The translations under genes and the position numbers were made by a program. Positions 54,604 through 63,594 of a DNA stretch of 64,000 bases are shown here, in pieces (within the stretch, counting starts at the first letter, position 1; every line of letters starts with the position of its first letter). This DNA comes from Sphaerospermopsis torques-reginae ITEP-024 (lineage in GTDB: Bacteria > Cyanobacteriota > Cyanobacteriia > Cyanobacteriales > Nostocaceae), in NCBI RefSeq assembly GCF_019598945.1, contig NZ_CP080598.1, positions 1,054,001 through 1,118,000 of the forward strand, in the 5' to 3' direction. The notes under the pieces are model-generated. The model was not told where the DNA came from. It saw only the letters and a list, made by a program, of their open reading frames with translations, and ran no database searches.

Positions 54604-55382
54604 TTAGTGGAAACGTCCAGAAACATAATCTCGCAAGCGATAATCAAAGTTATGGGTTATCAGTTTCTTGGTAGGTGCAAATTCTAGTAACTGCCCAATA
54701 TGATTTTCATTGTAGTAGAATAAAGCTGTGAAATCTGATAAACGAGAAACTTGTTGGATGTTGTGAGAGACAAATACAATTGTTAATTCAGAACGCAAAC
54801 ATTCGATAAGTTCCTCAATTTTCATCGTAGAAATGGGATCAAGTCCTGCACAAAGTTCATCCATGAGGAGGACTTGCGGTTTAACTGCTAAAGCACGGGC
54901 AATACACAACCTTTGTTGTTGTCCAAAGGATAATTCTAAAGCCGATTTATGAAGTTTATTTTTGAGTTCTTCCCAGAGTTCGGCAGCTTTTAGTGCTGAC
55001 TCGACAATTTCATCTAATTCGGCTTTGGGATGCCATCCGATTAATTTTACTCCATAAGTTACATTATCATAAATACTCATGGGAAAAAGATTTGGTTTAC
55101 CATAAATTAAAGTAATTTGACGACGTAGGCGATTTAAGTTGACACGACGACCATAAATATTTTGACTAAAAAATTCTATTTTCCCTTCAACTTGTACTTC
55201 TCCTTCTAGTTCAATCATGCGATTGAGAGATTTCAAAAATGTGGACTTACCACAACCGCTAGGTCCCATAATCGCGGTAATTTTATTTTGGGGAATATCC
55301 ATTGAGACATCTTCAATGATTTTTTGATGTCCGTAATAAAAGTTAAAATTTTTAACTCGGATGGCAGGAATTATTTTACTCA

Positions 55383-55383
<1 letters not shown>
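54604..55383 (-). CDS. Divergent PstB-like ABC ATPase with altered motifs
   Basis: The 259-residue protein aligns with phosphate-transporter ATPase PstB along its length and keeps Walker A GPSGCGKS (40-47), Walker B VLLMDE (catalytic Glu176) and the H-loop His207. Three usually invariant positions differ: the Q-loop Gln is Gly95 (IYGKPN), the signature is LSFGQQ instead of LSGGQQ, and DEP is DEL. Coupling to a permease is therefore likely weakened or changed. No pstS, pstC or pstA gene is nearby. It is more likely a paralogue with a regulatory role than the main phosphate importer ATPase. It ends directly after AATTATC repeats. Confidence 0.85.
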
Positions 55384-55530
<147 letters not shown>

Positions 55531-55676
55531 TTAGCAATTACCAGTAATCTTAGGCCATAATCAGGGTTACAGTCTAGGATGTTAACTGGGATGTTAGCAA
55601 GAAGATGCTAATACAAGATTTGACGGGTAAATTTTCTAGACTATTTTTAACAGGACAAGAAAAAAGTGAGTTGTTT

Positions 55677-56891
55677 ATGGTAAGACGTTTGAGTTGTATG
55701 GTTACTACTATTATTGTCTGGCATCTGTGCAGTTTTGTCACACTGGCACAAAATAAAAAACCAGAACAAATGAGGTGGTTTCCTCCGAGTCCTTTGGAAA
55801 TGACTAAACCTGATCCTCTGGTGAGGAGTTCATGGAAAAAACAACCTTTAACTACTGAGGAATTGCAACAGTTGGAAACTGCACTGGATGAGTTAAACCA
55901 AGAAGCGACAAGGACTTTTCAAAGGGGAGATAAAACCGCTGCTTTTGATATTTGGAATAGAGAATTACGACTGCGGCGCTTTTTAGGTTCTTTAGCCCAG
56001 GTGCAAGTGTTATCTAGGGTGGGGGCGATCGCGTGGCAGGAAAATGAGCGTGAACAGGTAATGTATATTACCCAGCGGTTGCAAGAGATTGAAAAACAGA
56101 TGTTAAAAGAGAAAAGTACAGATTTGCAATTATGGCGATCGCTTGGTGAAGCTTACCAAAATGTGCGTATTCCCAAATTAGCTGTAGGTGCTTACGAGCA
56201 GATTTTAACATTGGTGAGAGAACAAAAAGATGTTAATACTGAATTAGCAACTTTAAATACTCTAGGGGAATTACATTTAAGTTGGTTTGATTATTCTCAA
56301 GCTGCTAAAACTTACGAAGAATTGCTAAATTTTGCTACTAACAGAGGTGATAGGAACAATGAATTAGCATATTTACAACAACTAGCTTATATTTATGAAC
56401 AGGGGAAACAACCCCGACAAGCGATCAATGTTTTGAATAAGTTAGCGGCAATTTATAATAGAAATAAGAATCTTACTCAAGTGCCGGCTTTAAAAATCAA
56501 AATAGCAGAAAATTATCAATCTTTGATCAGAGAAAATCCCAATTTTCTGCAAGAAGCTTTTAATAATTATCAAGAAGCTTATGTTATTGCTTGGAAATTA
56601 GAACAGTATGTGGCGGCGAGTGAAGCTTTGCAGAAGTTAATTAGGTTGTATCGTTCCCAAAATCAAATTAATGAAGCTTTGCAAGCTAGTAGAATTTTGT
56701 TAGAAACTGAAACATTAGCAACCAATTTTTATGGTTTGATGCAAACTTATGATCAAATGGGAGAAATGTATTTAGAAAAGAAAGAAGAGGGAAAAGCATT
56801 AGCAGCGTTTGAAAAGGGATTAGAAATAGCGCGACAACTGAAACATCAAGAGACATATTTTGCTCAGAAGATTGAGGCATTATTGCAATAG
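55677..56891 (+). CDS. Exported tetratricopeptide-repeat protein
   Basis: From ATG 55677 the 404-residue protein begins with a signal peptide (MVRRLSCMVTTIIVWHLC ... TLAQ). The rest is helical with repeated TPR-like units, for example AVGAYEQILTLVREQ and AAKTYEELLNFATNRGDRNN, about seven in all. It should act as a periplasmic scaffold for protein interactions; the partner is unknown. The frame is open to ATG 55605, 24 codons upstream, but that longer start would bury the signal peptide. The gene stands alone on this strand. Confidence 0.72.
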   Translation: MVRRLSCMVTTIIVWHLCSFVTLAQNKKPEQMRWFPPSPLEMTKPDPLVRSSWKKQPLTTEELQQLETALDELNQEATRTFQRGDKTAAFDIWNRELRLRRFLGSLAQVQVLSRVGAIAWQENEREQVMYITQRLQEIEKQMLKEKSTDLQLWRSLGEAYQNVRIPKLAVGAYEQILTLVREQKDVNTELATLNTLGELHLSWFDYSQAAKTYEELLNFATNRGDRNNELAYLQQLAYIYEQGKQPRQAINVLNKLAAIYNRNKNLTQVPALKIKIAENYQSLIRENPNFLQEAFNNYQEAYVIAWKLEQYVAASEALQKLIRLYRSQNQINEALQASRILLETETLATNFYGLMQTYDQMGEMYLEKKEEGKALAAFEKGLEIARQLKHQETYFAQKIEALLQ

Positions 56892-57025
56892 AGAGTAAGT
56901 TCTTTAATATACCTTTACAGTGGACGGCTGAGTTCCTAAAATTGGATTGGTGTCAGACCAGTCAAAAATTTGAAGTTAATTCCGATACCAATAACTTTAG
57001 TGAACTCAATAGCCATATTCTGTAG

Positions 57026-58165
57026 ATGAATGACAATATGAACGTTTTCCAAAGTAATGTTTCATATCTTCCCACAATTGCGAAGACTGTCGCGTTGCTA
57101 TTTGCAGCGAGTGTTGCGGGTTTTTTGTTTGACTGGCTGCATACCCCCCTGGGCTGGCTGATCGGTCCCTTGGTTGTGGGGATTATCTATACCATGAATC
57201 AAGAAAGTTCTCAACCGATGTCTCCAGCCTTTTCAATGATTGCACAGGCTGTGCTAGGTATTTCGGTTGCTACCCAATTCTCCTGGGATAGCGTGAGTAT
57301 GATGTCAACCTATGCAATACCGTTACTCATTTGTATTGCCATCACAAGTAGTGCAAGTATTTTCAAGGGATATCTTCTGAGTCGTTTAGCTGGACTGGAT
57401 TGGACAACTGGGCTTTTAGCATCTATCCCCTGCATTATCCCTAGTCTGATTACCTTAAGTGAGGAAGTTGGTGCTGATACGATCGCCGTGACAATTCTTC
57501 AGTACCTGCGAAGTTTATTGATTATTGTGGTAGTTCCAATTGGAGTTAGTTTACTTGTTCCCAGTGCTGATGCCGATTTCCCAAGACAGGCGATCGCTAC
57601 ACTGCCTGCAACGAGTATAGCAATACCCATGTCTTTGAATTTATTCATCGTTGTTGTATGCAGCGGCTTAGGTGTCTGGTTAGGTAGCCAAATCCGCTTT
57701 CCGGCTTCCCTATTTTTCGGACCTTTATTTGTAGGATTGGTTGCCTGTTCGGTACTGCCGTACAATATACAAGTTCCCGATAATATCTTCAACAGCGCGT
57801 TGGTACTTATTGGTTTTGCTACAGGTTTACAGTTCAACTTCCAAGGTCTTCGTCCACTGGTGAAAGCAGTTTTGATTGAAGTTGTTCTGGCGCTGTTGCT
57901 GATTCTACTTTGCGCGGTAGTCGGATACGAGTTTCATTTAGTTACAAACATTGATACTATAACCGCTATACTCGGCTCAATGCCCACAGGAACACAGGCA
58001 ATGGTCGCCAGCACCCTTGAGTTTGGTGGTGATACCAGCCTGGTTGTGTCAATGCATCTGACTAGAATGTTTATTATTCTGGGACTACGTTCACTGCTAG
58101 TTACTCCCCTGATTAAACATCAGCTATCTGTGACAACCGAACCAAGCAAGGGTTTCACACCTTGA
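57026..58165 (+). CDS. AbrB family membrane transporter
   Basis: The 379-residue protein has about ten hydrophobic helices in two similar halves. The phrases GWLIGPLVVGIIYTM and ILGSMPTGTQAMVA match the AbrB/PF05145 family, once labelled ammonia monooxygenase because of an old misnaming. Members are thought to be small-molecule transporters; no substrate is known. Its 3' end overlaps the convergent monooxygenase gene by 46 bases, so expression of one may interfere with the other. The adjacent flavin genes suggest it may carry an organosulfur or similar compound. Confidence 0.82.
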   Translation: MNDNMNVFQSNVSYLPTIAKTVALLFAASVAGFLFDWLHTPLGWLIGPLVVGIIYTMNQESSQPMSPAFSMIAQAVLGISVATQFSWDSVSMMSTYAIPLLICIAITSSASIFKGYLLSRLAGLDWTTGLLASIPCIIPSLITLSEEVGADTIAVTILQYLRSLLIIVVVPIGVSLLVPSADADFPRQAIATLPATSIAIPMSLNLFIVVVCSGLGVWLGSQIRFPASLFFGPLFVGLVACSVLPYNIQVPDNIFNSALVLIGFATGLQFNFQGLRPLVKAVLIEVVLALLLILLCAVVGYEFHLVTNIDTITAILGSMPTGTQAMVASTLEFGGDTSLVVSMHLTRMFIILGLRSLLVTPLIKHQLSVTTEPSKGFTP

Positions 58166-59190
58166 GCAAAATGAGTCATTTCTTCAATATCTGGCCAACC
58201 CATAAAGAGATATTGACTAATATCAATAGCTTTGTACTCCATCATTGCTTTAGCAATATTTTCATAAGAACCTACTAAAGTGATCGCGGGAGCGCCAAGA
58301 TAAGGAACAGCACCAGTCCATAAATAAGGAGTTATCCAGTGCGACTGCTCATTTTGGGACAAAGCAAATACAGATTTGAATCCCTCAGAATCCGATTGTT
58401 TGTGAAATTCTCTCACCACTTCTTTTGTTTTATCTTCAAATCTTTCTACGAGGGTTTGAGCGGCAGCTATGGCCTCTTCTTGAGTTGGACGAGTAATTAA
58501 CGAAACTAATAAGCCAACTTCTTTGCCTTGCTCCAATACTGTTTGAATTTGGGGTTGAAGTTTCTCTGGAGCATCAGGAAAACGCCAAAGACAATCAGCA
58601 TATTTACCAGCGATTTCCGCAGCACTATCTGAGTTGCCGCCTAGAAAAATTTCCGGGTAACTTGTTTCTGGTGAAATAAAGGGAGTATTGATTTTACCTT
58701 TTTCAATTTCATAGAAGTTTCCCTTAAAATTAACCTCTCCTTCTTGCTGCCAAAAAGCATTGCATATAGCTAGAAACTCTGCTGTTCTTTGATATCTTTG
58801 ATCATGGTTTAAAAAGTCACCATAATATTTATGTTCTTGAGGAGAGCGTCCGCTAACTACATTGATATGTACTCTGCCATTAACCAAGCAAGATAAAGTA
58901 TTGATTTGTTGCACAAATAAAGTGGGAGAAATCAAACCCGGTCTGACAGCGACCATAAATTTAATCTTTTCGAGCTTTTGAGCAAGCATTAGTGAAAGCA
59001 GCATTGGATCGGGTCGAGTAAAGCCAATTGCCATGAGCATAGAATCAATCCCGCACTCTTCGGCTCGTTGGCACAAGGCAATTTGAGCGTCAATGTTGGC
59101 AACACCAGATTGAGTATTTAAGGATTTAGATTTTCTAAATGTATCTCCTGCTTGGGAAAGACTCCAATGGAATCTTAAACGCTTTTCCAT
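58120..59190 (-). CDS. SsuD-like LLM-class flavin-dependent monooxygenase
   Basis: The 356-residue protein is a bacterial luciferase-like monooxygenase: LRFHWSLSQAGDTFRKSKSL at the start, AVRPGLISPTLFVQQI, NVVSGRSPQEHKYYGDFL and the FLGGNSDSAAEIAGKYADC segment. This is the alkanesulfonate monooxygenase (SsuD) type, which uses reduced FMN from a separate reductase to release sulfite from sulfonates. An FMN reductase gene lies just upstream, in divergent orientation. Sulfonate use is the family-based reading; the exact substrate is unknown. It overlaps the AbrB gene tail to tail. Confidence 0.9.
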   Translation of the reverse strand: MEKRLRFHWSLSQAGDTFRKSKSLNTQSGVANIDAQIALCQRAEECGIDSMLMAIGFTRPDPMLLSLMLAQKLEKIKFMVAVRPGLISPTLFVQQINTLSCLVNGRVHINVVSGRSPQEHKYYGDFLNHDQRYQRTAEFLAICNAFWQQEGEVNFKGNFYEIEKGKINTPFISPETSYPEIFLGGNSDSAAEIAGKYADCLWRFPDAPEKLQPQIQTVLEQGKEVGLLVSLITRPTQEEAIAAAQTLVERFEDKTKEVVREFHKQSDSEGFKSVFALSQNEQSHWITPYLWTGAVPYLGAPAITLVGSYENIAKAMMEYKAIDISQYLFMGWPDIEEMTHFAQGVKPLLGSVVTDS

Positions 59191-59254
59191 AATTAAGTCA
59201 GTTTTTTATTCAAATTACCATGAAAACAAAGGTTCAAGTTACTTTACGGATAAT

Positions 59255-59899
59255 ATGATACAAGAGCAAAATCCACACAGCAATTTCCAGGTTTTGGCAG
59301 AGCTAGGCATGATTAAAACTTATATCCCTGTTCTTCTGGGAAGTTCCCGAACTCTCAGACAGAGTGTGAAGGTGGCTGAATTTATATTGGAAGAATTACG
59401 TCAGTGGGATCACATTCAAACTGAACTCATTGACCTGCGCGAATATCAGCTTCCTATCCTGGAGGAGAGATCGAATGAAACATCAACTCCCCTGCCCACT
59501 GTAGTCCAGTTTTGTTCTCAACTTAGTCAAGCTGACGGTGTACTGATTGTTACTCCAGAATATAAGGGAGGATACCCAGGAGTATTGAAGAATGCCCTTG
59601 ACTACCTCGAACCCCTAGCTTTGCGGTATAAGCCTATTGGCATCTGTACTGTGTCCTCTGGAGGTTTCGGAGGGCTAAATTGTCTGACGCAGTTACAACT
59701 GGTATGTTTGGCGCTGGGAGGCTTACCAATTCCAGATAAGTTGCCCATCTCCAACGTACAGGAACTTTTTGACGAACAGGGAAACTTACGTAATTTAACA
59801 TTCAAAACCAAGCTGGAATCGTTTATCAAAGAACTGGTTTGGTATACGGAGGCGATGATTAATCAAAAACAATCTTCTAGTACAGTGCGGATTAAATAA
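59255..59899 (+). CDS. NAD(P)H-dependent FMN reductase
   Basis: The 214-residue flavodoxin-like protein has the FMN-phosphate loop LLGSSRTLRQS (about 28-38), the isoalloxazine segment TPEYKGGYPGVLKNALDY, and SSGGFGGLNCL. This matches the NADPH-dependent FMN reductase family that includes SsuE. It should supply reduced FMN to the monooxygenase encoded divergently 64 bases away. Start at ATG 59255 or ATG 59309; the first gives an extra 18 residues that match no core element. Confidence 0.88.
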   Translation: MIQEQNPHSNFQVLAELGMIKTYIPVLLGSSRTLRQSVKVAEFILEELRQWDHIQTELIDLREYQLPILEERSNETSTPLPTVVQFCSQLSQADGVLIVTPEYKGGYPGVLKNALDYLEPLALRYKPIGICTVSSGGFGGLNCLTQLQLVCLALGGLPIPDKLPISNVQELFDEQGNLRNLTFKTKLESFIKELVWYTEAMINQKQSSSTVRIK

Positions 59900-59932
59900 A
59901 GTCCTGATTAAGACACGACTTTTAATTTCATC

Positions 59933-60718
59933 CTAAAACAAGCTCCTTACAAATCCTCCGTCAACCTGTATACAAGTTCCGGTAATATAACTCGCCTTTT
60001 CTGAAGCCAAAAAAACAGCCAGATTAGCTACTTCTGTTGTTGATGCTGGGCGCTTGAGAGGAACACTTTTCATCCATTCTTCCATAACTTGTTCAGGAGA
60101 AATTCCTTTTCTTCTGGCTTGTTCATCGACAACATCATAATACTGATCAGTAACTGTAAAAGAAGGACAAATAGTATTAACGAGGATGTTATCTCCCCCC
60201 AGTTCATTGGAGAGAGTTTTCGCATAAACAGCAACACTTGCCCTGTGAGCATTAGCAATCAGTATTCCCGGCTGCTTAACAGCAACTGAAGTGATAAAAA
60301 TAATCCTGCCACCATGATTTTTTTTCATTATGGGAATCAAATATTCAGAAATTGTCACCTGACTCATAAAAGTCAGTTCAAATGACTTTTGCCAATCTTG
60401 TGCCGTTAATTCATAGTGGTAATTTAAAGGTGGACCGCCCACGTTGTTAACTAAAATATCAATTTTTTCAAATTGATTGGTAATCCGCTCTAGTAATTGT
60501 TGGATACTAGTTTTTTGCGACAAATCAACCTGGATTGGTGTAATGGGTTGCTGAGTTTTCGCTGAAATTTGTTGTGCAGCTTTGAATAAATTTTCTTCAT
60601 TTCTACTGCAAATAATAACTTGACATCCTTCCTCTGCCAATCCCTCGGCAATAGCTCTGCCAATGCCTCGACTTGAGGCCGTCACTAAGGCGGTTTTGCC
60701 ACTCAATCCTAAATCCAT
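59933..60718 (-). CDS. Short-chain dehydrogenase/reductase lacking the usual Tyr/Lys pair
   Basis: From ATG 60718 (MDLGLSGKTALVTASSRGIG) the 261-residue protein has the SDR Rossmann core: TASSRGIG for the coenzyme, NNVGGP in place of NNAG, and a C-terminal ITGTCIQVDGGF. Where the catalytic YxxxK should be, the sequence is ANAHRASV, so neither Tyr nor Lys is at its usual place, although a Ser remains in FITSVAV. A subset of SDRs of this NxxR type is known, and their activity is unclear. A frame extension to 60751 is open. It converges on the FMN reductase gene, 33 bases away. Confidence 0.85.
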   Translation of the reverse strand: MDLGLSGKTALVTASSRGIGRAIAEGLAEEGCQVIICSRNEENLFKAAQQISAKTQQPITPIQVDLSQKTSIQQLLERITNQFEKIDILVNNVGGPPLNYHYELTAQDWQKSFELTFMSQVTISEYLIPIMKKNHGGRIIFITSVAVKQPGILIANAHRASVAVYAKTLSNELGGDNILVNTICPSFTVTDQYYDVVDEQARRKGISPEQVMEEWMKSVPLKRPASTTEVANLAVFLASEKASYITGTCIQVDGGFVRSLF

Positions 60719-61149
60719 AGTTATCTTCGGTGGGTTACTGTATAAAAACACTAGATTTGCCTAAACTATTGCTTGTAGAATCAATCGTTTTTTCTGTCGA
60801 ATAAAAAATTATTTGTCGTCTTATAGCGTTTCTCGCTCAGATAAGGTACATACGTGCGTGAGACTGTAAAGCTTATAAATCAAAGGTTATAGTGCAACCA
60901 CGTGAATAAGAATCGCTATAACCAATTAATGTCGTTTAGATTTTGAATCCATGTAATTTTTATATAAACTACATTGCAATAATGCAGGGTTTTTCAGGCA
61001 ACAGTAAAAAGATAAGATTTACATTATACGCCTTGAATGAGCTAATCATTGATTTACATTGTTTTGGCAATTGCATCACAGAATGATATGAATTTGTGAA
61101 GACAACAAATAATTAGTTATTCGATACTCATAGAAAATGTCAATTTTTT
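60719..61149. other. Intergenic region between the SDR and tupC genes
   Basis: No gene is visible in 430 bases. Both neighbours read on the minus strand, so it should hold the SDR promoter and the tupC 3' end. It contains no clear terminator. Confidence 0.5.
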
Positions 61150-62226
61150 CTAAACAAAATGTGCATCTGCCGCATTGAAAGACAGCTTAATCATTTCATG
61201 GCGATACATATTACCAGATATATGATTCCGAGGCACTCTAGCAATTAAAGTTTGTTCTCCCACCTTAACCCAAATATTATAAGTCCCCATACCATTTACA
61301 ACTCGTTCTACTAGCCCTTCAATAATTACCGACCAAGGTTTGTGTTGCATTGAAGAATTTGCATCGTAAACATTGAAAGTATCCCCTGACAGACAACATG
61401 CAGTAATGGACTTTTTTATTTCTCCAGGGTATGAAAATTTGATTCCATTGGCCAGATTGATAGAATATCCACTGCTACTCTGTTTTACCTGGCATGGAAT
61501 AATATTATCTATCCCTACCAGTCTGGCAAGCTGCTCGTTAGCTGGTCGGTGGATCAGGGTTTCCAATTTATCATCCTGGACAATACAGCCGCCAAATAAA
61601 GCGATCGCCCGGTCAGCAAAACGTAGTATATCAGTAAAATTATGACTGACTAATATTGCCGATGCTCCTCTAACTTCTGCCCATTGTCTAATTTTCTCAA
61701 TCATCCCGCTACGTATTCCCAAATCCAACGAGGCAGAAGGCTCATCTAGAAGCAGCAGTTCCGGATCAGTGACTAACCCACGAGCAATACAAACGCGTTT
61801 TGCTTCGCCACCAGATAATGAACGAACTGAGCGATTTGCCAAATGCTCACAGCTAAAATCTGCAAGTGTAGCATATACTTTTTGCTGAATCTGCTTTGTT
61901 GATATCCCGCGAAACTGTAATGCTCTGGCAACATTATTAAATACAGTATCATTTAACAGCAACTTTTCCTGAAATACCAAAGCAGAACGACGACGTAACA
62001 ATGTTTGATTGGCATGATGCACATTGTGTCCAAATAATTCCATTTCACCCTGGAAAGGTTGTAACAGATTTATTGTGTTTAACAGTGTGCTTTTGCCAGC
62101 ACCATTAGGACCGAGCATGGCTACAAGTTCCCCTGGCCGCAGTGCAAAATGTTCTATATCGAGGATATTTTTACGTTTTTTGCTACTGACAGTAACTTGC
62201 TGCATCTTGAGGATATACTCGCTCAT
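61150..62226 (-). CDS. tupC: Tungstate-type ABC transporter ATP-binding protein
   Basis: From ATG 62226, preceded by GGAGG five bases upstream, the 358-residue protein has Walker A GPNGAGKS, signature LSGGEAKR, Walker B LLLLDEPSASLD and H-loop VSHNF. A C-terminal regulatory region of about 120 residues ends in a TOBE-like segment (GEQTLIARVPRNHI), as in molybdate and tungstate importers. It energises uptake through the adjacent permease TupB (gene 48 bases upstream). All ATPase motifs are intact. The split between tungstate and molybdate rests mainly on the TupA type of the neighbouring binding-protein remnant. Confidence 0.87.
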   Translation of the reverse strand: MSEYILKMQQVTVSSKKRKNILDIEHFALRPGELVAMLGPNGAGKSTLLNTINLLQPFQGEMELFGHNVHHANQTLLRRRSALVFQEKLLLNDTVFNNVARALQFRGISTKQIQQKVYATLADFSCEHLANRSVRSLSGGEAKRVCIARGLVTDPELLLLDEPSASLDLGIRSGMIEKIRQWAEVRGASAILVSHNFTDILRFADRAIALFGGCIVQDDKLETLIHRPANEQLARLVGIDNIIPCQVKQSSSGYSINLANGIKFSYPGEIKKSITACCLSGDTFNVYDANSSMQHKPWSVIIEGLVERVVNGMGTYNIWVKVGEQTLIARVPRNHISGNMYRHEMIKLSFNAADAHFV

Positions 62227-62274
62227 CGAGACCTCCAAGAAGCTACAGTTATCAGGAAGAAGTAAGATTGTTGA

Positions 62275-62976
62275 CTATAGTTGACTTTGTTTGTCATATT
62301 GCAAGATCGTCAGAAACATAATAATGCTGTATGCAATGAGCAATAAAATCAATGAAATTGCGATCGCGATATCGTAATTACCTTTCCCCACTTCCATAAC
62401 AATCGCTGTAGTCAGCACTCTTGTCTGCCCTTTGATATTGCCGCCCACCATCATGGATGCGCCAACTTCCGAGATGATGCGTCCAAAACCGGCAATGACA
62501 GCAGCCATTAACCCCAATCGTGCTTCCTTGATCAGCAACCAGTTAGCTTGCCAGGGAGTGGCTCCCATTGATAACAGTTGCCAGCGCAATTTCGGATTAA
62601 TACTGAGAATTGCTGCTAAACTTAAACTGGCTACTATGGGTAAAGCAATGATTGCTTGGGTGAAAATCATCGCTGTGGGCGTATACATCAAGTTAAAGTT
62701 TCCTAAAGGTCCATATCGCCATAAAAACAGGCTGACCACTAAACCCACCACCACCGGTGGCAATCCCATACCGAAGTTAACGAGGCTAGTTAACACCTGC
62801 TTGCCCCAGAAGTCTTTTAAAGCCAGCCATAATCCCAATGGTACGCCCAATGCCACACTAATAGCTGTAGCAAGTCCAGACACTGTCAGCGTCAGTGCCA
62901 TGACTTGAAAGACATCACTGTTACCACTAACTAAAAGTTCAACAGCTTTAATAATTCCTTGGATGATGTTATCCAC
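62275..62976 (-). CDS. tupB: Tungstate-type ABC transporter permease
   Basis: The 233-residue permease has about five helices and the cytoplasmic coupling (EAA) loop: a region around GATPWQANWLLIKEARLGLM and GFGRIISEVGASMMVGGN. This matches TupB/WtpB-type permeases, and the VGGNIKGQTRVLTTAI segment is characteristic. It starts at a GTG eight bases after the tupA remnant, so the order on the minus strand is tupA-tupB-tupC, a normal operon. It should move the oxyanion across the plasma membrane. Confidence 0.9.
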   Translation of the reverse strand: MDNIIQGIIKAVELLVSGNSDVFQVMALTLTVSGLATAISVALGVPLGLWLALKDFWGKQVLTSLVNFGMGLPPVVVGLVVSLFLWRYGPLGNFNLMYTPTAMIFTQAIIALPIVASLSLAAILSINPKLRWQLLSMGATPWQANWLLIKEARLGLMAAVIAGFGRIISEVGASMMVGGNIKGQTRVLTTAIVMEVGKGNYDIAIAISLILLLIAYSIIMFLTILQYDKQSQL

Positions 62977-62984
62977 AAATCTTT

Positions 62985-63452
62985 TTACAATCCGTAATCT
63001 TTCTCTGTTTTACCGGCATCAACAAAAAACAACGCCTGTCCGAACTTGGCTTTTCCATGATCTGCAATCACTTTTTGTCCTTCAGGGGACAACAGAAAAT
63101 CGCTAAATGCTTTAGCTCCTGAAGTATTCACTCTGGTGAATTTGTTTGGGTTCACCTCCATAACATGGTAGAGATTCAGGAGTTTAGGGTCTCCTTCCAC
63201 CAGTATAGGTAAAGACAGGTTTTGCTTTTGAAATATATATGTTGCCCGGTCTGCTAAGGTATAACCGTATTTTTCATTAGCGACTTGTAGGGTTTGCCCC
63301 ATACCCGCACCTGTTTCTTGATACCAAGCACCAGCAGGTTTAATCTTAGCCTGTTGCCATAAATTTATCTCCAATTTATTAGTCCCTGAGTCATCGCCCC
63401 GCGATATAAACAATGCTTGGTTTTTAGCAATCAGGCTGAACGCTTCTACGTA
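62985..63452 (-). pseudogene. tupA: Truncated tungstate-binding protein gene (5' part missing)
   Basis: The frame retains the C-terminal half of TupA: VEAFSLIAKNQALFISRGDD, SGTNKLEINLW, GAWYQETGAGMGQTLQVANE, YTLADRATYIF and the final segment before a stop at 62985. About 130 N-terminal residues, including the signal peptide and the first oxyanion-binding motif, are missing. Upstream of about 63450 the frame holds unrelated sequence for 40 codons and no start with a Shine-Dalgarno. The binding protein is therefore probably non-functional, which would disable the importer unless another copy exists. Confidence 0.75.
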
Positions 63453-63594
63453 AAAAATTATAACAACTAGTTCCAGTGGTGACTTTAAAATATAGAATAT
63501 CGACGTATCTGATATACGAGTAATTGAAGTGTAAATAGCTGATGTTGCACCCTTTCTATCTTTTTGCACTTTTAGACTACTGTTACAAGGATTT

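Noticed and set aside
60719-61149. Possible small gene or RNA before tupC
   Set aside because: No frame, hairpin series or promoter stands out.
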